Program-made: the position numbers and the translations under genes
Notes under the pieces: model-generated
What the model was told of the DNA's origin: nothing
Seen by the model: the letters and a program-made list of their open reading frames with translations, nothing else
The model's database searches: none
NCBI GenBank assembly: GCA_963753725.1
Contig: CAVWDI010000001.1
Location: forward strand, 868,001 to 932,000
Length of the DNA stretch: 64,000 nucleotides
Direction of reading: 5' to 3'
Source of the DNA: CAVWDI01 sp963753725
Lineage (GTDB): Bacteria; Chloroflexota; Anaerolineae; Anaerolineales; UBA4823
Shown here: piece by piece, positions 32,601 through 42,289 of the stretch
How positions within the stretch are numbered: position 1 is the stretch's first letter
Layout: each line of letters starts with the position of its first letter

Positions 32601-32724
32601 GAGCGACACCGTATCGGGAATGGAAAACCGGGTTCGGATTTTCGCCTGTAAGCCTATACGTGGGCAACGTGATTTCACCGATGGAAGTTTGAACCGTATC
32701 CAGATTATCTGTATTGATCGTCAT
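29682..32724 (-). pseudogene. DUF5107/TPR protein, split by a single-base insertion
   Basis: The 5' part (30784-32724) has an N-terminal DUF5107 beta-rich domain (YGVAHIYPYTLQDEI, VLPELGGRVYSVFDK, RGAFFSGGVEFSF) and TPR repeats from about residue 490. It stops just after LVTDPF at a T5 run (A5 at 30786-30790 on +). The 3' part (29682 to 30773) starts mid-protein with TPR repeats. Removing one base reads DPFNFPVLQELSWL straight into it, giving about 1013 residues, the usual domain order for this family. DUF5107 proteins lie in carbohydrate clusters and have an epimerase-like fold; the biochemical role is unsettled. There is no signal peptide, so the protein is predicted to be cytosolic. Confidence 0.8.
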
Positions 32725-32766
32725 TCTCCATCTCCTGCTCGTTAGTTTTTATTAATTTCTTTAAAC

Positions 32767-33665
32767 CTAGTGGAAAGTAACTGAAGTTGAAAGGCCTTCA
32801 GTTAGCCATTTGCGGAGCATAAGCGCCAGGATCAGTGGTGGGATCAATCCCAGGGTCATCGCAACGGATATCAATGAATAACTGGCATCCGGATTTCCAG
32901 CAATGGCGGCGATAATAACCGGTCCTGTCTGACTTGCGATGGACTGGGTTAAAACCGGGCAAAAAGAAACTCATTGTATGACGTCATAAATGAGAATGCA
33001 GCTGCGGCCACAAACCCTGGGAGAGACATGGGAATTACGATCCGGACCAACGCTTGAAATCTGCTACAGCCGTCAATAAGTGCAGCGTCCTCAAAATCCT
33101 GCGGGATGCCGTTGAAATACAGGGTTAGGAACCAGATTGAGAATGGTATCGTCAAAGCCAGATACACCAGGATGAGTGAAATGTGGGTATCCAATAGACC
33201 CATCGTTTGGATAATCACATAATACGGGATCGCAACTGCGATTACCGGGATCAATCGACTTCCCAGGAAAAAATTAAATGTAGAAGTTTTACCTCTGAAC
33301 TGTAATCGAGAGAAAGTATAGGCGGCAACTGATCCGATCACAAGGTTTATTATCATTACTGCAGTAGCAACGATGAAGCTGTTTTTTAATGCTTGTGGGA
33401 TCAACCTGGCCTCTTGGGAGATTCTGCTTCGCAGTTGTCCTTTTACTTCATAAGCAGTCGGGATTTCTCCGGTGAAAACATAATTGTAGTTATCTAAAGT
33501 CGGATTTTGAGGGATTATTCGTGGTGGTTGTCGAAGTAATTCATTTTCTCCTTGGATGCTGGCAACCGAAACCCAGATCAACGGTCCAACAATGAAAATA
33601 AACAGTAAAACGCCCAGAAAATTTAAGAACAAGCTTTTTATCCGATCTTTGGTTTTAATATTCAT
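32767..33665 (-). pseudogene. carbohydrate ABC permease (MalG/UgpE type), frameshifted near the C-terminus
   Basis: An inner-membrane permease with an N-terminal helix, a large outer loop, and the EAA signature FEDAALIDGCSRFQALVRI. The open frame ends at FLFARF, 60 codons short. One missing base near 32956 (GCCCGG instead of GCC-C-N-GG) lets it continue VLTQSIASQTGPVIIAAIAG, then ISVAMTLGLIPPLILALMLRKWLTEGL to the stop at 32767. The repaired length is about 299 residues with the final helix, matching the family. Its partner permease is intact. The ATG at 33665 is preferred over the TTG two codons upstream. Confidence 0.8.
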
Positions 33666-33687
33666 ATTCAATAATCCATCACATATG

Positions 33688-34611
33688 TTACACAGCAGTC
33701 TCTTCGGTTCTCAGCACACGCAAATACAGGATAATAAGCACCAGGGTGATCAAAGCAATGATTATTGCCAGCGCGATCCCATGGCCCAAATTGAGAGATT
33801 TAAATATCTCTGCATAAGCAAACCAGCTTATCAATGCGGTAGCATTAGCAGGTCCCCCACCCGTCATTACATAAATCGTGTCGAACGTCAGAATTGCTGT
33901 CATGGTTTCATAAACAATGACCACCAAGAAGATTGGTCTTAATAAAGGCAGTGTAACAAAACGAAATACCTTCAAACTTCCCCCTCCATCGATTTTGGCC
34001 GCTTCGTATAACTCATCAGGGATCAGCTGCAAACCTGCTAAAAAGAAAATTACAGCCAATGGGCCTTCTTTCCAGATATGAGCGACGACAAGGCTTGCTT
34101 TTGCTAGCGTCGGATCAGCCAGAAAGGGTATATAGCTGTCAATAATCCCTAGTGCATATAGCAATCCATTGAAAGCTCCGAAATCGGCATTAAGTATCCA
34201 TTTCCACAACAATCCACTAACGACTGAAGGCAGTGCCCAGGGTAATAGTATTACGATCTTTAGAGGGGTAGCCATTTTAATCTTTGTATTCAACAGAAGT
34301 GCCACCCCTAATCCAAATATGATCACACCGAATACTGCAGCAACTGTATAGATTGCAGTAATCTGTAATGAATTTTTAAAATAATAGCTTCCGATTACTT
34401 CAGTATAGTTTTTTAATCCAATAAAAGGATGGTCGCCAGGTTTTGTTAACAGATATCTGTAAAAACTCATGCGAACGGCATGGATGATAGGGTAGATTGC
34501 AAAAAGAGCGATAACCAGAAAAACAGGGAGAATCGAAATATATGGGTAAATCTTGTTACCAATTTTCAATCCGCGTTTCTTACTGCCGGCAACCATCTGC
34601 TGCTGGGTCAT
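33688..34611 (-). CDS. carbohydrate ABC transporter permease (MalF/UgpA type)
   Basis: A 307-residue membrane protein with six predicted helices and the EAA loop YEAAKIDGGGSLKVFRFVTLPLLRP (about 205-229), which contacts the ATPase. The N-terminal ISILPVFLVIALFAIYPIIHAVRMSFYRY is standard for this subfamily. It forms the transport channel with the downstream MalG-like permease. The ATPase gene is absent from the window, so a shared MsiK/UgpC-type ATPase elsewhere is implied. It is separated from the upstream binding-protein gene by a stable hairpin. Confidence 0.9.
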   Translation of the reverse strand: MTQQQMVAGSKKRGLKIGNKIYPYISILPVFLVIALFAIYPIIHAVRMSFYRYLLTKPGDHPFIGLKNYTEVIGSYYFKNSLQITAIYTVAAVFGVIIFGLGVALLLNTKIKMATPLKIVILLPWALPSVVSGLLWKWILNADFGAFNGLLYALGIIDSYIPFLADPTLAKASLVVAHIWKEGPLAVIFFLAGLQLIPDELYEAAKIDGGGSLKVFRFVTLPLLRPIFLVVIVYETMTAILTFDTIYVMTGGGPANATALISWFAYAEIFKSLNLGHGIALAIIIALITLVLIILYLRVLRTEETAV

Positions 34612-34648
34612 GATTGCTCTCCTTAAACCTCACAATAACGGAATGCAA

Positions 34649-34689
34649 AATGGAGGGCGACATTGATTAAATTTACGTCGCCCTCCATT
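34649..34689 (-). terminator. hairpin between binding-protein and permease genes
   Basis: A perfect 13-bp stem (AATGGAGGGCGAC with its complement) closes a 15-nt AT-rich loop and is followed by TTGCATT. It lies just past the binding-protein gene and before the permeases. Such intercistronic stems lower permease mRNA relative to binding-protein mRNA. The weak T-run suggests partial rather than full termination. Confidence 0.7.
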
Positions 34690-34703
34690 CATAAATCGTT
34701 TAT

Positions 34704-36098
34704 TTATTGTGCAGCCAATTCGTTCCAGTGATCAGCCATATTGTTGAGCGTATCCATTGTGCTTTGCTCACCAAGAATGGCTTTATGTATTTCTGCTCGT
34801 GTGAAAATGTCCCAGGCCCCAAACCATGGAGTCAATCCTTCTTTTGCACGTGCCAGTTCCGCTTGCGCTGAGATGACATTTACATCACCCCATTGTCCAA
34901 AGGCTTCCTGAACATCTGGATCTTCGAACAGCGGCAGCTGGGCAAAACCTAAACCATTTTCAACTGCCCATCGTTTGACGACTTTATATTCACCATCTGT
35001 CTTACCGCCGAAATACTCTAGGAAATTCCAGGCACATTGCATGGCCGCCTCGCCCATCTCCTCAGCTCCCGGTGTCATGGAATAGAACCGCACATAGCCT
35101 ACCGTTGCATGGCTATCGCCAGGCATTAACGCAATCTCAAAGCTGCCTGCAAATTCGCCACTCTCCGGTTTATTCAATTCAGCCATATTGTACTGAGGCA
35201 AGATCGTGAATGTATGTGCTCCTGCCTGCATACTCTTTACCTGGTCGATCTCTGCGGTTGATAAACTTGCAGGATCGAGAATACCCTCTTCATACGCCTG
35301 TCGCAGCCACTCCACCGCTTCGTATGCTGCACTGCCCTCTTCGTTAAAAGTAGGTGTACCGCTTTCATCAAACAGCGCTCCAGATCCCTCATGTCGGCCG
35401 TAAATCATTGAAATCATGGCCTCAATAGATGCGCCCTCCTGCTGGGAGAACGCCAGGATCATAGGATACTCTATACCCTGCTCCTTGAGTGCCACGGACA
35501 TATCCCAAACATCCTGCCAGGATTCCGGTGGAGAATCGAAACCAGCTTCTTCCAGTTGTTGTTTATTGTATACGAAATCGATCGTGTCCGCATAATAGGA
35601 TAGTCCGTAAACGCTGTCCTCATAGGTCATACCCTGCAGCGCATAAGGGGCGATTTCATCATCATACTCAAGTACCTGTGGAAAGTTCCCTTCAAGCGGG
35701 GTCAACCAACCTGCAGAACCCCATTCCTGCAGCCAGTGGTCAGAACCGTACAGTAATGGCGGTGGATCGCCTGCCACAAAACGGCCAACCATCGTGTCGT
35801 GATATTCCAGCCAGGAATGATCCTGCAAGTTTATCTTGCATTCAGGATTGGCTAACTCAAAGTTCTTGATGTTATCCTGAATGGTTTCAATCCCATATGA
35901 CCACACCACAAAATCAAGCTCTGACACTTCTGCCGCTGCCTCTTCCGCGGGCTCTTCTGCTTCCTCCGGTTCTGGAGGCGCCGCTTCTTCCTCGGCAGGT
36001 GGAGCTTCAGCAGCCGGAGCACCACACCCAACAGCTAACGAAACGATCAACAGGGCTGCTAGAATTAGAAATATATATCGAAAATTGGTCTTAGTCAT
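34704..36098 (-). CDS. sugar ABC transporter substrate-binding lipoprotein
   Basis: A 464-residue extracytoplasmic binding protein. The signal LILAALLIVSLAVGCG has the lipobox Cys at about residue 25, and a long Ala/Pro/Glu linker (about 26-57) spaces it from the membrane. The mature part shows the cluster B pattern: FVVWSYGIETIQDNIKNFE, NLQDHSWLEYHDTMV, YADTIDFVYNKQQLEEAGF, and aromatic residues such as W and Y across the cleft. It feeds the two permeases below. It is transcribed divergently from the ROK regulator, the usual control partner. The ligand is probably an oligosaccharide, but its identity cannot be read. Confidence 0.92.
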   Translation of the reverse strand: MTKTNFRYIFLILAALLIVSLAVGCGAPAAEAPPAEEEAAPPEPEEAEEPAEEAAAEVSELDFVVWSYGIETIQDNIKNFELANPECKINLQDHSWLEYHDTMVGRFVAGDPPPLLYGSDHWLQEWGSAGWLTPLEGNFPQVLEYDDEIAPYALQGMTYEDSVYGLSYYADTIDFVYNKQQLEEAGFDSPPESWQDVWDMSVALKEQGIEYPMILAFSQQEGASIEAMISMIYGRHEGSGALFDESGTPTFNEEGSAAYEAVEWLRQAYEEGILDPASLSTAEIDQVKSMQAGAHTFTILPQYNMAELNKPESGEFAGSFEIALMPGDSHATVGYVRFYSMTPGAEEMGEAAMQCAWNFLEYFGGKTDGEYKVVKRWAVENGLGFAQLPLFEDPDVQEAFGQWGDVNVISAQAELARAKEGLTPWFGAWDIFTRAEIHKAILGEQSTMDTLNNMADHWNELAAQ

Positions 36099-36643
36099 TG
36101 TTTATTCTCTCCATTCTCATTTTCATAAAACCGAAATTAGTATTCAACTACGAGCTCAGCCTTATTGTAAGTGCGAGATATCACCTCCTTATTAACTTTC
36201 GCTGTTTGAACGTTTTCTTTTTCAACGGAATATTCATACTCCTGAGAATCAGGAAGTTCTATCAAAAATGAAAGATTAAGCATGAGGAATTTGTTGAATT
36301 TTGAAATAAATTTATGGTTATGGGTGGATTTTTATGTTAGGTTCTCATTATGCAATTATTTTCTTCACTAGTCAATAGATGACTTTTAGTTAAAGAAACA
36401 ATGAGTTAATAAATTTCATTTACTAATGCATAGCCATAATAGACGATTACTTCTCGTTTGTCAACAGTAAAAGGTCGAAGATACAGCCGTTCTTTCCTGA
36501 CATTCGATATTAATAAGGAAATTCTTTACCGTTAATTATAGAATACGTGCTGGAACTTGACAACCATATGGAATGATGTAAACTATAATTAGTTAATTAA
36601 TTTAATTATTAAACATATCATTCACGAATTGTTAATCAGTAAG
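36099..36643. promoter_or_regulatory. divergent control region of the carbohydrate locus
   Basis: This 545-bp region separates the binding-protein and ROK genes. For the + side there is TTGACA at 36557-36562, and TATAAT at 36584-36589 is 21 bp further, too far for a normal pair (a TAAACT at 36579 gives 16 bp). An AT palindrome (TTAATTAA, 36593-36600) lies near it and could be an operator. On the minus side is a perfect anti-16S match AAGGAGGTGAT (36180-36190) with no standard start at proper spacing, followed by a tiny frame to TAA. A GAACGTTTTC stretch near 36208 recalls LacI-type half-sites. All assignments are tentative. Confidence 0.4.
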
Positions 36644-37835
36644 ATGGAAAAAGCTACCCACAAACGATCAAGGGAACACAACACCCGGCTGGCACTGCGG
36701 ACGATTTATTCCAAGGGTCCTATCAGCCGTGCCGAGGTTGCTCGAATTACGGACCTGACTCCTCCTACAGTTTCAGATGTCGTATCCAATCTGATTTCGA
36801 GAGATTTAGTAAGTGAGGTCGGCTTCGCCCCATCTTCTAGTGGAAGACGCGGAATTTTATTAAAAATTTCGGAGGATTCACACCACCTGATCGGTATTGA
36901 CCTGTCAAGACAGGATTTTCGCGGTGCGATAGCGAAATCTTCGTGGAGAGATTAGACATCGCGAGAATTTACCGCTTCATAATCTAGATGGTGATGCTGC
37001 ATTAGAACTGGTTTATGATCTCATAAATGCACTGGTAGAGAAATCGACCAGCCCACTTCTGGGGATTGGTATTGGCGCTCCTGGTTTGGTTGATTCACAC
37101 AAGGGCGTGCTCCAGCAATCAGTAAATCTTAATTGGAGATATATTCAATTCCGGAATTTGCTGGAGTCTCGCTTTAACCTTCCGGTTTACATGGCCAACG
37201 ACTGTCAGGTAGCTGCGCTGGCTGTCCACACATTTTACAATCAAGAAGATGCCGAGTTGCCTTTAGTGGTGATTAATGCAGGATGGGGTGTTGGGTCGGG
37301 AATCATCCTAAAAAACCAATTATTACACGGTCATCCCGTTGGAGCTGGTGAGATTGGACATGTAAAAGTAGTAGAAAATGGTGAACTATGTGCTTGTGGG
37401 AACAGTGGTTGTCTGGAGACGGTTGCCAGCAGCAGAGCTATTATCAAGCGCGTAAGGGATCGCATCGAAGACAATCCAGACTCATCCTTGCGCAAAATGA
37501 TCCCAGATCCGGACCAGGTTTCTATTGAAAGCGCAATTCTGGCTTTAGAAGCCGGCAATGAAGATGTACGCCAAATGGTTTATGAAGCAGGTATTGCGCT
37601 GGGGATTGCGGCAGCAAATCTGGTAGGTGTTTTAGGGCGCTGCCGTATCCTTCTGCGCGGGGAGGTTTCCCTGTTTGGGCAAATCCTGATAGACACAATT
37701 TGGGAAGAATTGGAGAAACGGACCCTCCCCTCTCTTGCACGTGTTTCCACTCTGGATATTTTGGATGTAGGTCCAGATATTGTCATTCAGGGTGCGTCTG
37801 CTTTGATACTGCAGAATGAACTCGGGGTTTTATAA
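36644..37835 (+). pseudogene. ROK-family transcriptional regulator, frameshifted
   Basis: The N-terminal part has a winged helix-turn-helix GPISRAEVARITDLTPPTVSDVV and ends early at SSWRD. The rest (open from 37086) is a ROK domain with GIGAPGLVDSHKG and the zinc motif GELCACGNSGCLETVASSR. Between them, deleting one A from AAA near 36939-36941 reads FRGAIANLRGEIRHREN and continues to LPLHNLDGD, filling the gap exactly. The repaired protein has about 396 residues, the normal ROK regulator size. It lies divergent from the ABC operon, so it is likely its sugar-responsive repressor. If the break is real, the locus may be derepressed. Confidence 0.85.
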
Positions 37836-37853
37836 ACGCGAAAAAAGGAAACA

Positions 37854-39869
37854 ATGAGTGAACTCCATTTTCAGTCTCTGCGGATGCCGGCAGCACGACT
37901 AGGTCTTGAAAATCCTTTACCACCACTGTTTGAGGACCGAAGACCATTCCAGTTCGAAAAAATATCAGGTATCCCAGAAGAGATTGTAGATCGAATTGAA
38001 TATGGACATGTATCCAAATTAACCCCTTATACCTTACAGGATAGGTACAACCGGGAATTGACTGATAATGAATTCAAAGTCGCAGTCGTGGAGAATGAAT
38101 TTTTAAAGGCGACATTCTTGCTTGAATATGGTGGGCGATTATGGTCTTTATTCCACAAACCTGCAGGGCAGGAATTGTTGGAAGTAAATCCGGTTTTTCA
38201 CTTCGCAAACCTCGCCATCCGTAATGCATGGTTCAGTGGAGGAGTGGAATGGAATATTGGTACAGTTGGGCATTCACCATTTACTTGCTCGCCATTGTTT
38301 TGCGCTAGCTTAGAACGGAATGACAGCACACCAATTCTAAGACTTTACGAGTGGGAACGTTTCAGACAGATTCCATTTCAAATCGATATTTATCTACCCG
38401 ATGGCTCTCCAGTTTTATTTGTACATGTTTTTTTAAACAATCCAAATCCACATGATGTGCCAATGTACTGGTGGTCTAATGCCGCTTTACCTGCAAAGCA
38501 AGGCACAAGGGTAATTACCCCCTCGAATTATGCCTACTGCCTGGGATGTGAAGGAGATGGGTTTATTCGGATTCCAGTCCCAATTTTTAATGAAACCGAT
38601 ATCACCTACCCCTCGAAAGTTGCTTACGCCAGTGATTATTTTTTCCATATAGAATCAAACAATCGTCCTTGGATTGCCGCTTTGGACAGTAAAGGTGAGG
38701 GGTTAATTCATGTTTCAACCACAAATTTACCCGGCAGGAAATTATGGAATTGGGGTACCGGGGTTGGCGGTAAAAACTGGCAGGATTTTTTATCACCCGG
38801 TGGATCAGGTTATATTGAGATTCAGGCTGGTATCACGCGCACACAATTAGAACACTTGCGAATGCCAGCTGGAGAGCATTTGTCCTGGCTTGAGGCATAT
38901 GGCTTTATTCAAACTCAACCAAATACAGTTCATGGCTCTGACTGGGGTAAAGCAGTAGCAACTGTAGAAAACGAATTAGATAAGCTAATTCCACAATCGA
39001 GATTAGAGCAGCAATTTGAATTAGGTATATCGAAAAAGGATAAGCCTCCACTAGAGATAATCCAGCGTGGGTCAGGTTGGGGTGCTCTTGAATCTAAACG
39101 ACGTGAAATAATGGGGGATCCACCCATTTGTGGTAAAGGCATTGTGTTTGATGAAGAATCGTTAAGTGCTCTACAAGCCCCTTGGATTTCTCTGCTAAAT
39201 GAGGGCACTTTTCCAATAAATAACCCGGCATCCTATCCCAAAGGATATGTAATCGATAATAAATGGCGTGTTTTACTAGAACGTGCAATTGAAGACGGAC
39301 AAGAATTGAATTGGAATGCCTGGTTTCATATCGGTGTCATGCGGTACCATGACGGAGATTTTCATGGCGCAAAACTAGCTTGGGATCATTCATTAAATCT
39401 CACCTGGACAGCCTGGACAGCACGCTGCTTGGGACTCGCAGCACTCAATGAGGAACGATATGTGGAAGCCGTTGAATTCATGGTCGCTGCATATAAAGAC
39501 CAACCCGGACTTCTACCGTTAGCAATTGAGTGCGGCCGGTGTATGGTTGGTGCCGGCCAATCCAATCTGTTTCTTGAGTTGTTCGATGATATACCTGAAG
39601 CGATGCAAAATAATGGACGAATGCGGTTACTCCAGGCACAAGCTGCCTTATGCGAAGGTGATTTCCAGACCGTTGAAGGATTCTTCACTGACCATATAGT
39701 TGTGGATGATCTGCGAGAAGGTGAGCAGTCACTTTCTGATCTTTGGTTTTCTCTACATGAAGAAAGAATAACCGCTGAAAAAGACATCCCAATCAATAGT
39801 ACATTGCGATATCAAATTCTCAAGGATTTCCCGCTCCCATCCGAGTTTGATTTCCGGATGAACGCCTAG
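37854..39869 (+). CDS. DUF5107-domain protein, second copy in the locus
   Basis: A 671-residue cytosolic protein. It shares with the minus-strand DUF5107 gene the HVSKLTPYTLQDRYNREL, VENEFLKATFLLEYGGRLWSLF and RNAWFSGGVEWNI segments, so the two are paralogues. The C-terminal 250 residues contain TPR-like repeats (WFHIGVMRYHDGDFHGAKLAWD). Conserved Trp and acidic positions in the N-terminal beta-sandwich suggest a carbohydrate-binding or epimerase-like site, with no catalytic proof. It is intact, with a good AAAGGAAACA ribosome site 19 bp after the ROK stop, and leads the plus-strand operon. The biochemical function is unknown. Confidence 0.75.
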   Translation: MSELHFQSLRMPAARLGLENPLPPLFEDRRPFQFEKISGIPEEIVDRIEYGHVSKLTPYTLQDRYNRELTDNEFKVAVVENEFLKATFLLEYGGRLWSLFHKPAGQELLEVNPVFHFANLAIRNAWFSGGVEWNIGTVGHSPFTCSPLFCASLERNDSTPILRLYEWERFRQIPFQIDIYLPDGSPVLFVHVFLNNPNPHDVPMYWWSNAALPAKQGTRVITPSNYAYCLGCEGDGFIRIPVPIFNETDITYPSKVAYASDYFFHIESNNRPWIAALDSKGEGLIHVSTTNLPGRKLWNWGTGVGGKNWQDFLSPGGSGYIEIQAGITRTQLEHLRMPAGEHLSWLEAYGFIQTQPNTVHGSDWGKAVATVENELDKLIPQSRLEQQFELGISKKDKPPLEIIQRGSGWGALESKRREIMGDPPICGKGIVFDEESLSALQAPWISLLNEGTFPINNPASYPKGYVIDNKWRVLLERAIEDGQELNWNAWFHIGVMRYHDGDFHGAKLAWDHSLNLTWTAWTARCLGLAALNEERYVEAVEFMVAAYKDQPGLLPLAIECGRCMVGAGQSNLFLELFDDIPEAMQNNGRMRLLQAQAALCEGDFQTVEGFFTDHIVVDDLREGEQSLSDLWFSLHEERITAEKDIPINSTLRYQILKDFPLPSEFDFRMNA

Positions 39870-39890
39870 CAAACAGGAAAGGAGCAACGA

Positions 39891-41309
39891 ATGAACAATT
39901 CTTTCAAACTGGTCTCACCAAAGTTTGTACCTCCGCTGGATACTGATTTTAGACCAGCGGTATTAGCCAACCGTTTCTACCAAAAAGAATTATCCAGCTC
40001 CGGTTATATGACACCACTTGTTTTAGGCCTTGAAAGGTCGGCCGGATTAATCTCACGATTTGAGACATCAGTTTACCCGGATGAACACCCGAATTCACCT
40101 TCGAATCTTGCATATGTAGAACGTATCCTAAAATTTTTGCTTTGGCAAAAAGGTGGATGGAAGGTATATGTAGGAGGTCCCGCTAACATCGGTGAATATA
40201 TCAAAAATTGTTATTCACCAGTGGGAGTGCGCCAATTCGATTATCACTTCATGGGTGAAGATGTGTACAGCGAGACTTTTACAGTTGCTACTTGCGATCC
40301 ATCCGATGTACCGCCAGAAAATGAGAGTAGTAAACCGTTAGGTCGCCATCTGGATGGATTTCGAATTGGATTCGATCTGGGCGCATCCGACCGGAAAGTC
40401 TCTGCGGTTATCGACGGTGAAGCAGTTTTTAGCGAAGAAATTGAATGGGATCCACGTAATCAGTCTGATCCTGAATACCATTATCGTGAAGTGATGAGTG
40501 CACTGCAGAGAGCATCCGAAAAGATGCCCAGGGTTGAAGCTATCGGAGGTAGTGCGGCCGGAATTTATATCGATAATCAGGTCCGGATTGCATCGCTGTT
40601 TAGAGGAATACCAAAAGAAGAATTCCATAAAGCGCGCAACCTGTTCTTACGCATTCGAAATGATATGGGTGTTCCATTAGAGATCGTAAATGATGGTGAT
40701 GTCACCGCCCTGGCTGGATCAATGTCATTGGAGGACAATGGTGTACTCGGGATTGCGATGGGATCCAGCGAAGCCGGGGGATATGTAAATCTGGAAGGTA
40801 ATATTACCGGTTGGTTGAACGAATTGGCTTTCGCTCCTATTGATTACAATCCAACGGCGCCGGTAGATGAATGGTCTGGAGACCGTGGCGTTGGTTCAAT
40901 GTACTTTTCCCAGGAGTGTGTTTTCCGGCTTGCGGCCAGAAGTGGAATAGATGTCCCGGAAAATCTATCAAAAGCGATGAGGCTTGAATACGTCCAGGAT
41001 AAACTGGAATCAGGACATGAAGGCGCGAAAAAAATATGGCAATCCATAGGTGTGTATCTGGGTTATACCTTGGCACATTATGCTGACTTCTATGAACTAA
41101 AACATGTGCTCATCCTGGGTAGATGCACTTCTGGGATAGGTGGGAAGTATATTCTAAATGCAGCGAATGAGGTGCTTGAGGAGCGGTTCCCAGATATCGC
41201 CACCATGATCAACATTCAATTGCCTGATGAGAAAAGTCGTCGTGTTGGGCAAGCCATTGCAGCAGCCAGTTTACCAGACCTTAATAAGGAGCAAACAAAT
41301 GCAATTTAA
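39891..41309 (+). CDS. ROK-family sugar kinase-like protein
   Basis: A 472-residue protein. The ASKHA/ROK fold is visible in GFRIGFDLGASDRKVSAVIDG (about 160-180), EAIGGSAAGIYI, EIVNDGDVTALAGSMSLEDNGVLGIAMGSS and RCTSGIGGKYIL. A long N-terminal extension (about 150 residues) precedes it, and the usual ROK zinc motif CxCGxxGCxE is absent. It probably phosphorylates a hexose or amino sugar, but a non-kinase sensor role is possible because of the odd N-terminus. The stop overlaps the start of the next gene. It has a strong AGGAGC ribosome site. Confidence 0.75.
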   Translation: MNNSFKLVSPKFVPPLDTDFRPAVLANRFYQKELSSSGYMTPLVLGLERSAGLISRFETSVYPDEHPNSPSNLAYVERILKFLLWQKGGWKVYVGGPANIGEYIKNCYSPVGVRQFDYHFMGEDVYSETFTVATCDPSDVPPENESSKPLGRHLDGFRIGFDLGASDRKVSAVIDGEAVFSEEIEWDPRNQSDPEYHYREVMSALQRASEKMPRVEAIGGSAAGIYIDNQVRIASLFRGIPKEEFHKARNLFLRIRNDMGVPLEIVNDGDVTALAGSMSLEDNGVLGIAMGSSEAGGYVNLEGNITGWLNELAFAPIDYNPTAPVDEWSGDRGVGSMYFSQECVFRLAARSGIDVPENLSKAMRLEYVQDKLESGHEGAKKIWQSIGVYLGYTLAHYADFYELKHVLILGRCTSGIGGKYILNAANEVLEERFPDIATMINIQLPDEKSRRVGQAIAAASLPDLNKEQTNAI

Positions 41310-42147
41310 TCTAGAAACTGCTGAGATTTTTATCCCAGATGGTAAGCTGATCGAATCCGGACTGGCAAGGACAACCCATCTTGGCATTGGTGCTCATCAA
41401 GACGATCTCGAAATTATGGCGCTTGATGGTATTTTGGATTGCTTCCAGAAAGACAACCAATGGTTTTGTGGAGTTGTTGTCACCGATGGCAGAGGGTCGC
41501 CCAGAAAAAACTTATATGAAGACTATTCAGATGAGGAGATGAGGATCATACGCATTAAGGAGCAAAAGAAAGCGGCAGTAGTCGGTGAATATTCAGCTCA
41601 AATATTTTTGGATTATCCAAGTTCATCAGTAAAGAGCAATTCCAATACAAAAGTTATCGAAGATATCGCTCGAGTTATACAGGCTGCCTCTCCTGAAGTA
41701 GTATACACCCATAACCTCGCTGATAAACACGACACCCATGTCGCAGTTTCTCTGAGAGTTATTGAAGCGATTCAAAAACTTCCAGAGCATCAGAAACCTT
41801 CCACGGTATATGGATGTGAGGTGTGGCGCGATTTAGATTGGATGGTCAACTCTGATAAAATCACTTTTAATGTCTCCTCACATGAAAACCTTCAGTCTGC
41901 CCTCTTGGGTGTTTTCAATTCGCAAATCGCGGGTGGCAAACGTTATGATTTAGCAACGATGGGACGTCGGAGGGCAAACGCCACATATTTTGCCTCTCAC
42001 GGCACCGACATCCATACTGGGATAATATTCGCCATGGATCTTACGCCATTGGTGACTGAAACAAATATGGAAATCACTGATTATCTGAATGGTTTTCTGG
42101 AGAGATTCTCCAATGATATAACGAAACGCCTTGCTAAATTTGCTTGA
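41299..42147 (+). CDS. PIG-L-family deacetylase
   Basis: A 282-residue Zn enzyme of the PIG-L/LmbE family. The metal motif appears as GAHQDDLEI (variant of the usual HPDDE) near residue 32, and a second His pair lies in VYTHNLADKHDTHVAVS. The family removes the acetyl group from GlcNAc-containing substrates. The chosen ATG at 41299 lies inside the last codons of the ROK kinase gene and follows AAGGAGC. An upstream frame exists but is overlap only. It is coupled to the ROK gene in translation. A role on N-acetylhexosamine released by the locus is a reasonable inference. Confidence 0.85.
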   Translation: MQFNLETAEIFIPDGKLIESGLARTTHLGIGAHQDDLEIMALDGILDCFQKDNQWFCGVVVTDGRGSPRKNLYEDYSDEEMRIIRIKEQKKAAVVGEYSAQIFLDYPSSSVKSNSNTKVIEDIARVIQAASPEVVYTHNLADKHDTHVAVSLRVIEAIQKLPEHQKPSTVYGCEVWRDLDWMVNSDKITFNVSSHENLQSALLGVFNSQIAGGKRYDLATMGRRRANATYFASHGTDIHTGIIFAMDLTPLVTETNMEITDYLNGFLERFSNDITKRLAKFA

Positions 42148-42289
42148 GATGACAAGAGTGATGTAAGCAAGTTTTTAGATTTCTGATTTCACCCCAAAAT
42201 TATTAGCTGGAAATCCGTGTAACAACTTCATATACTTCGAAATTTATCGCTTTCCTGGTAGAATTCGTAAGGTTAAACCTCTTAAACTT

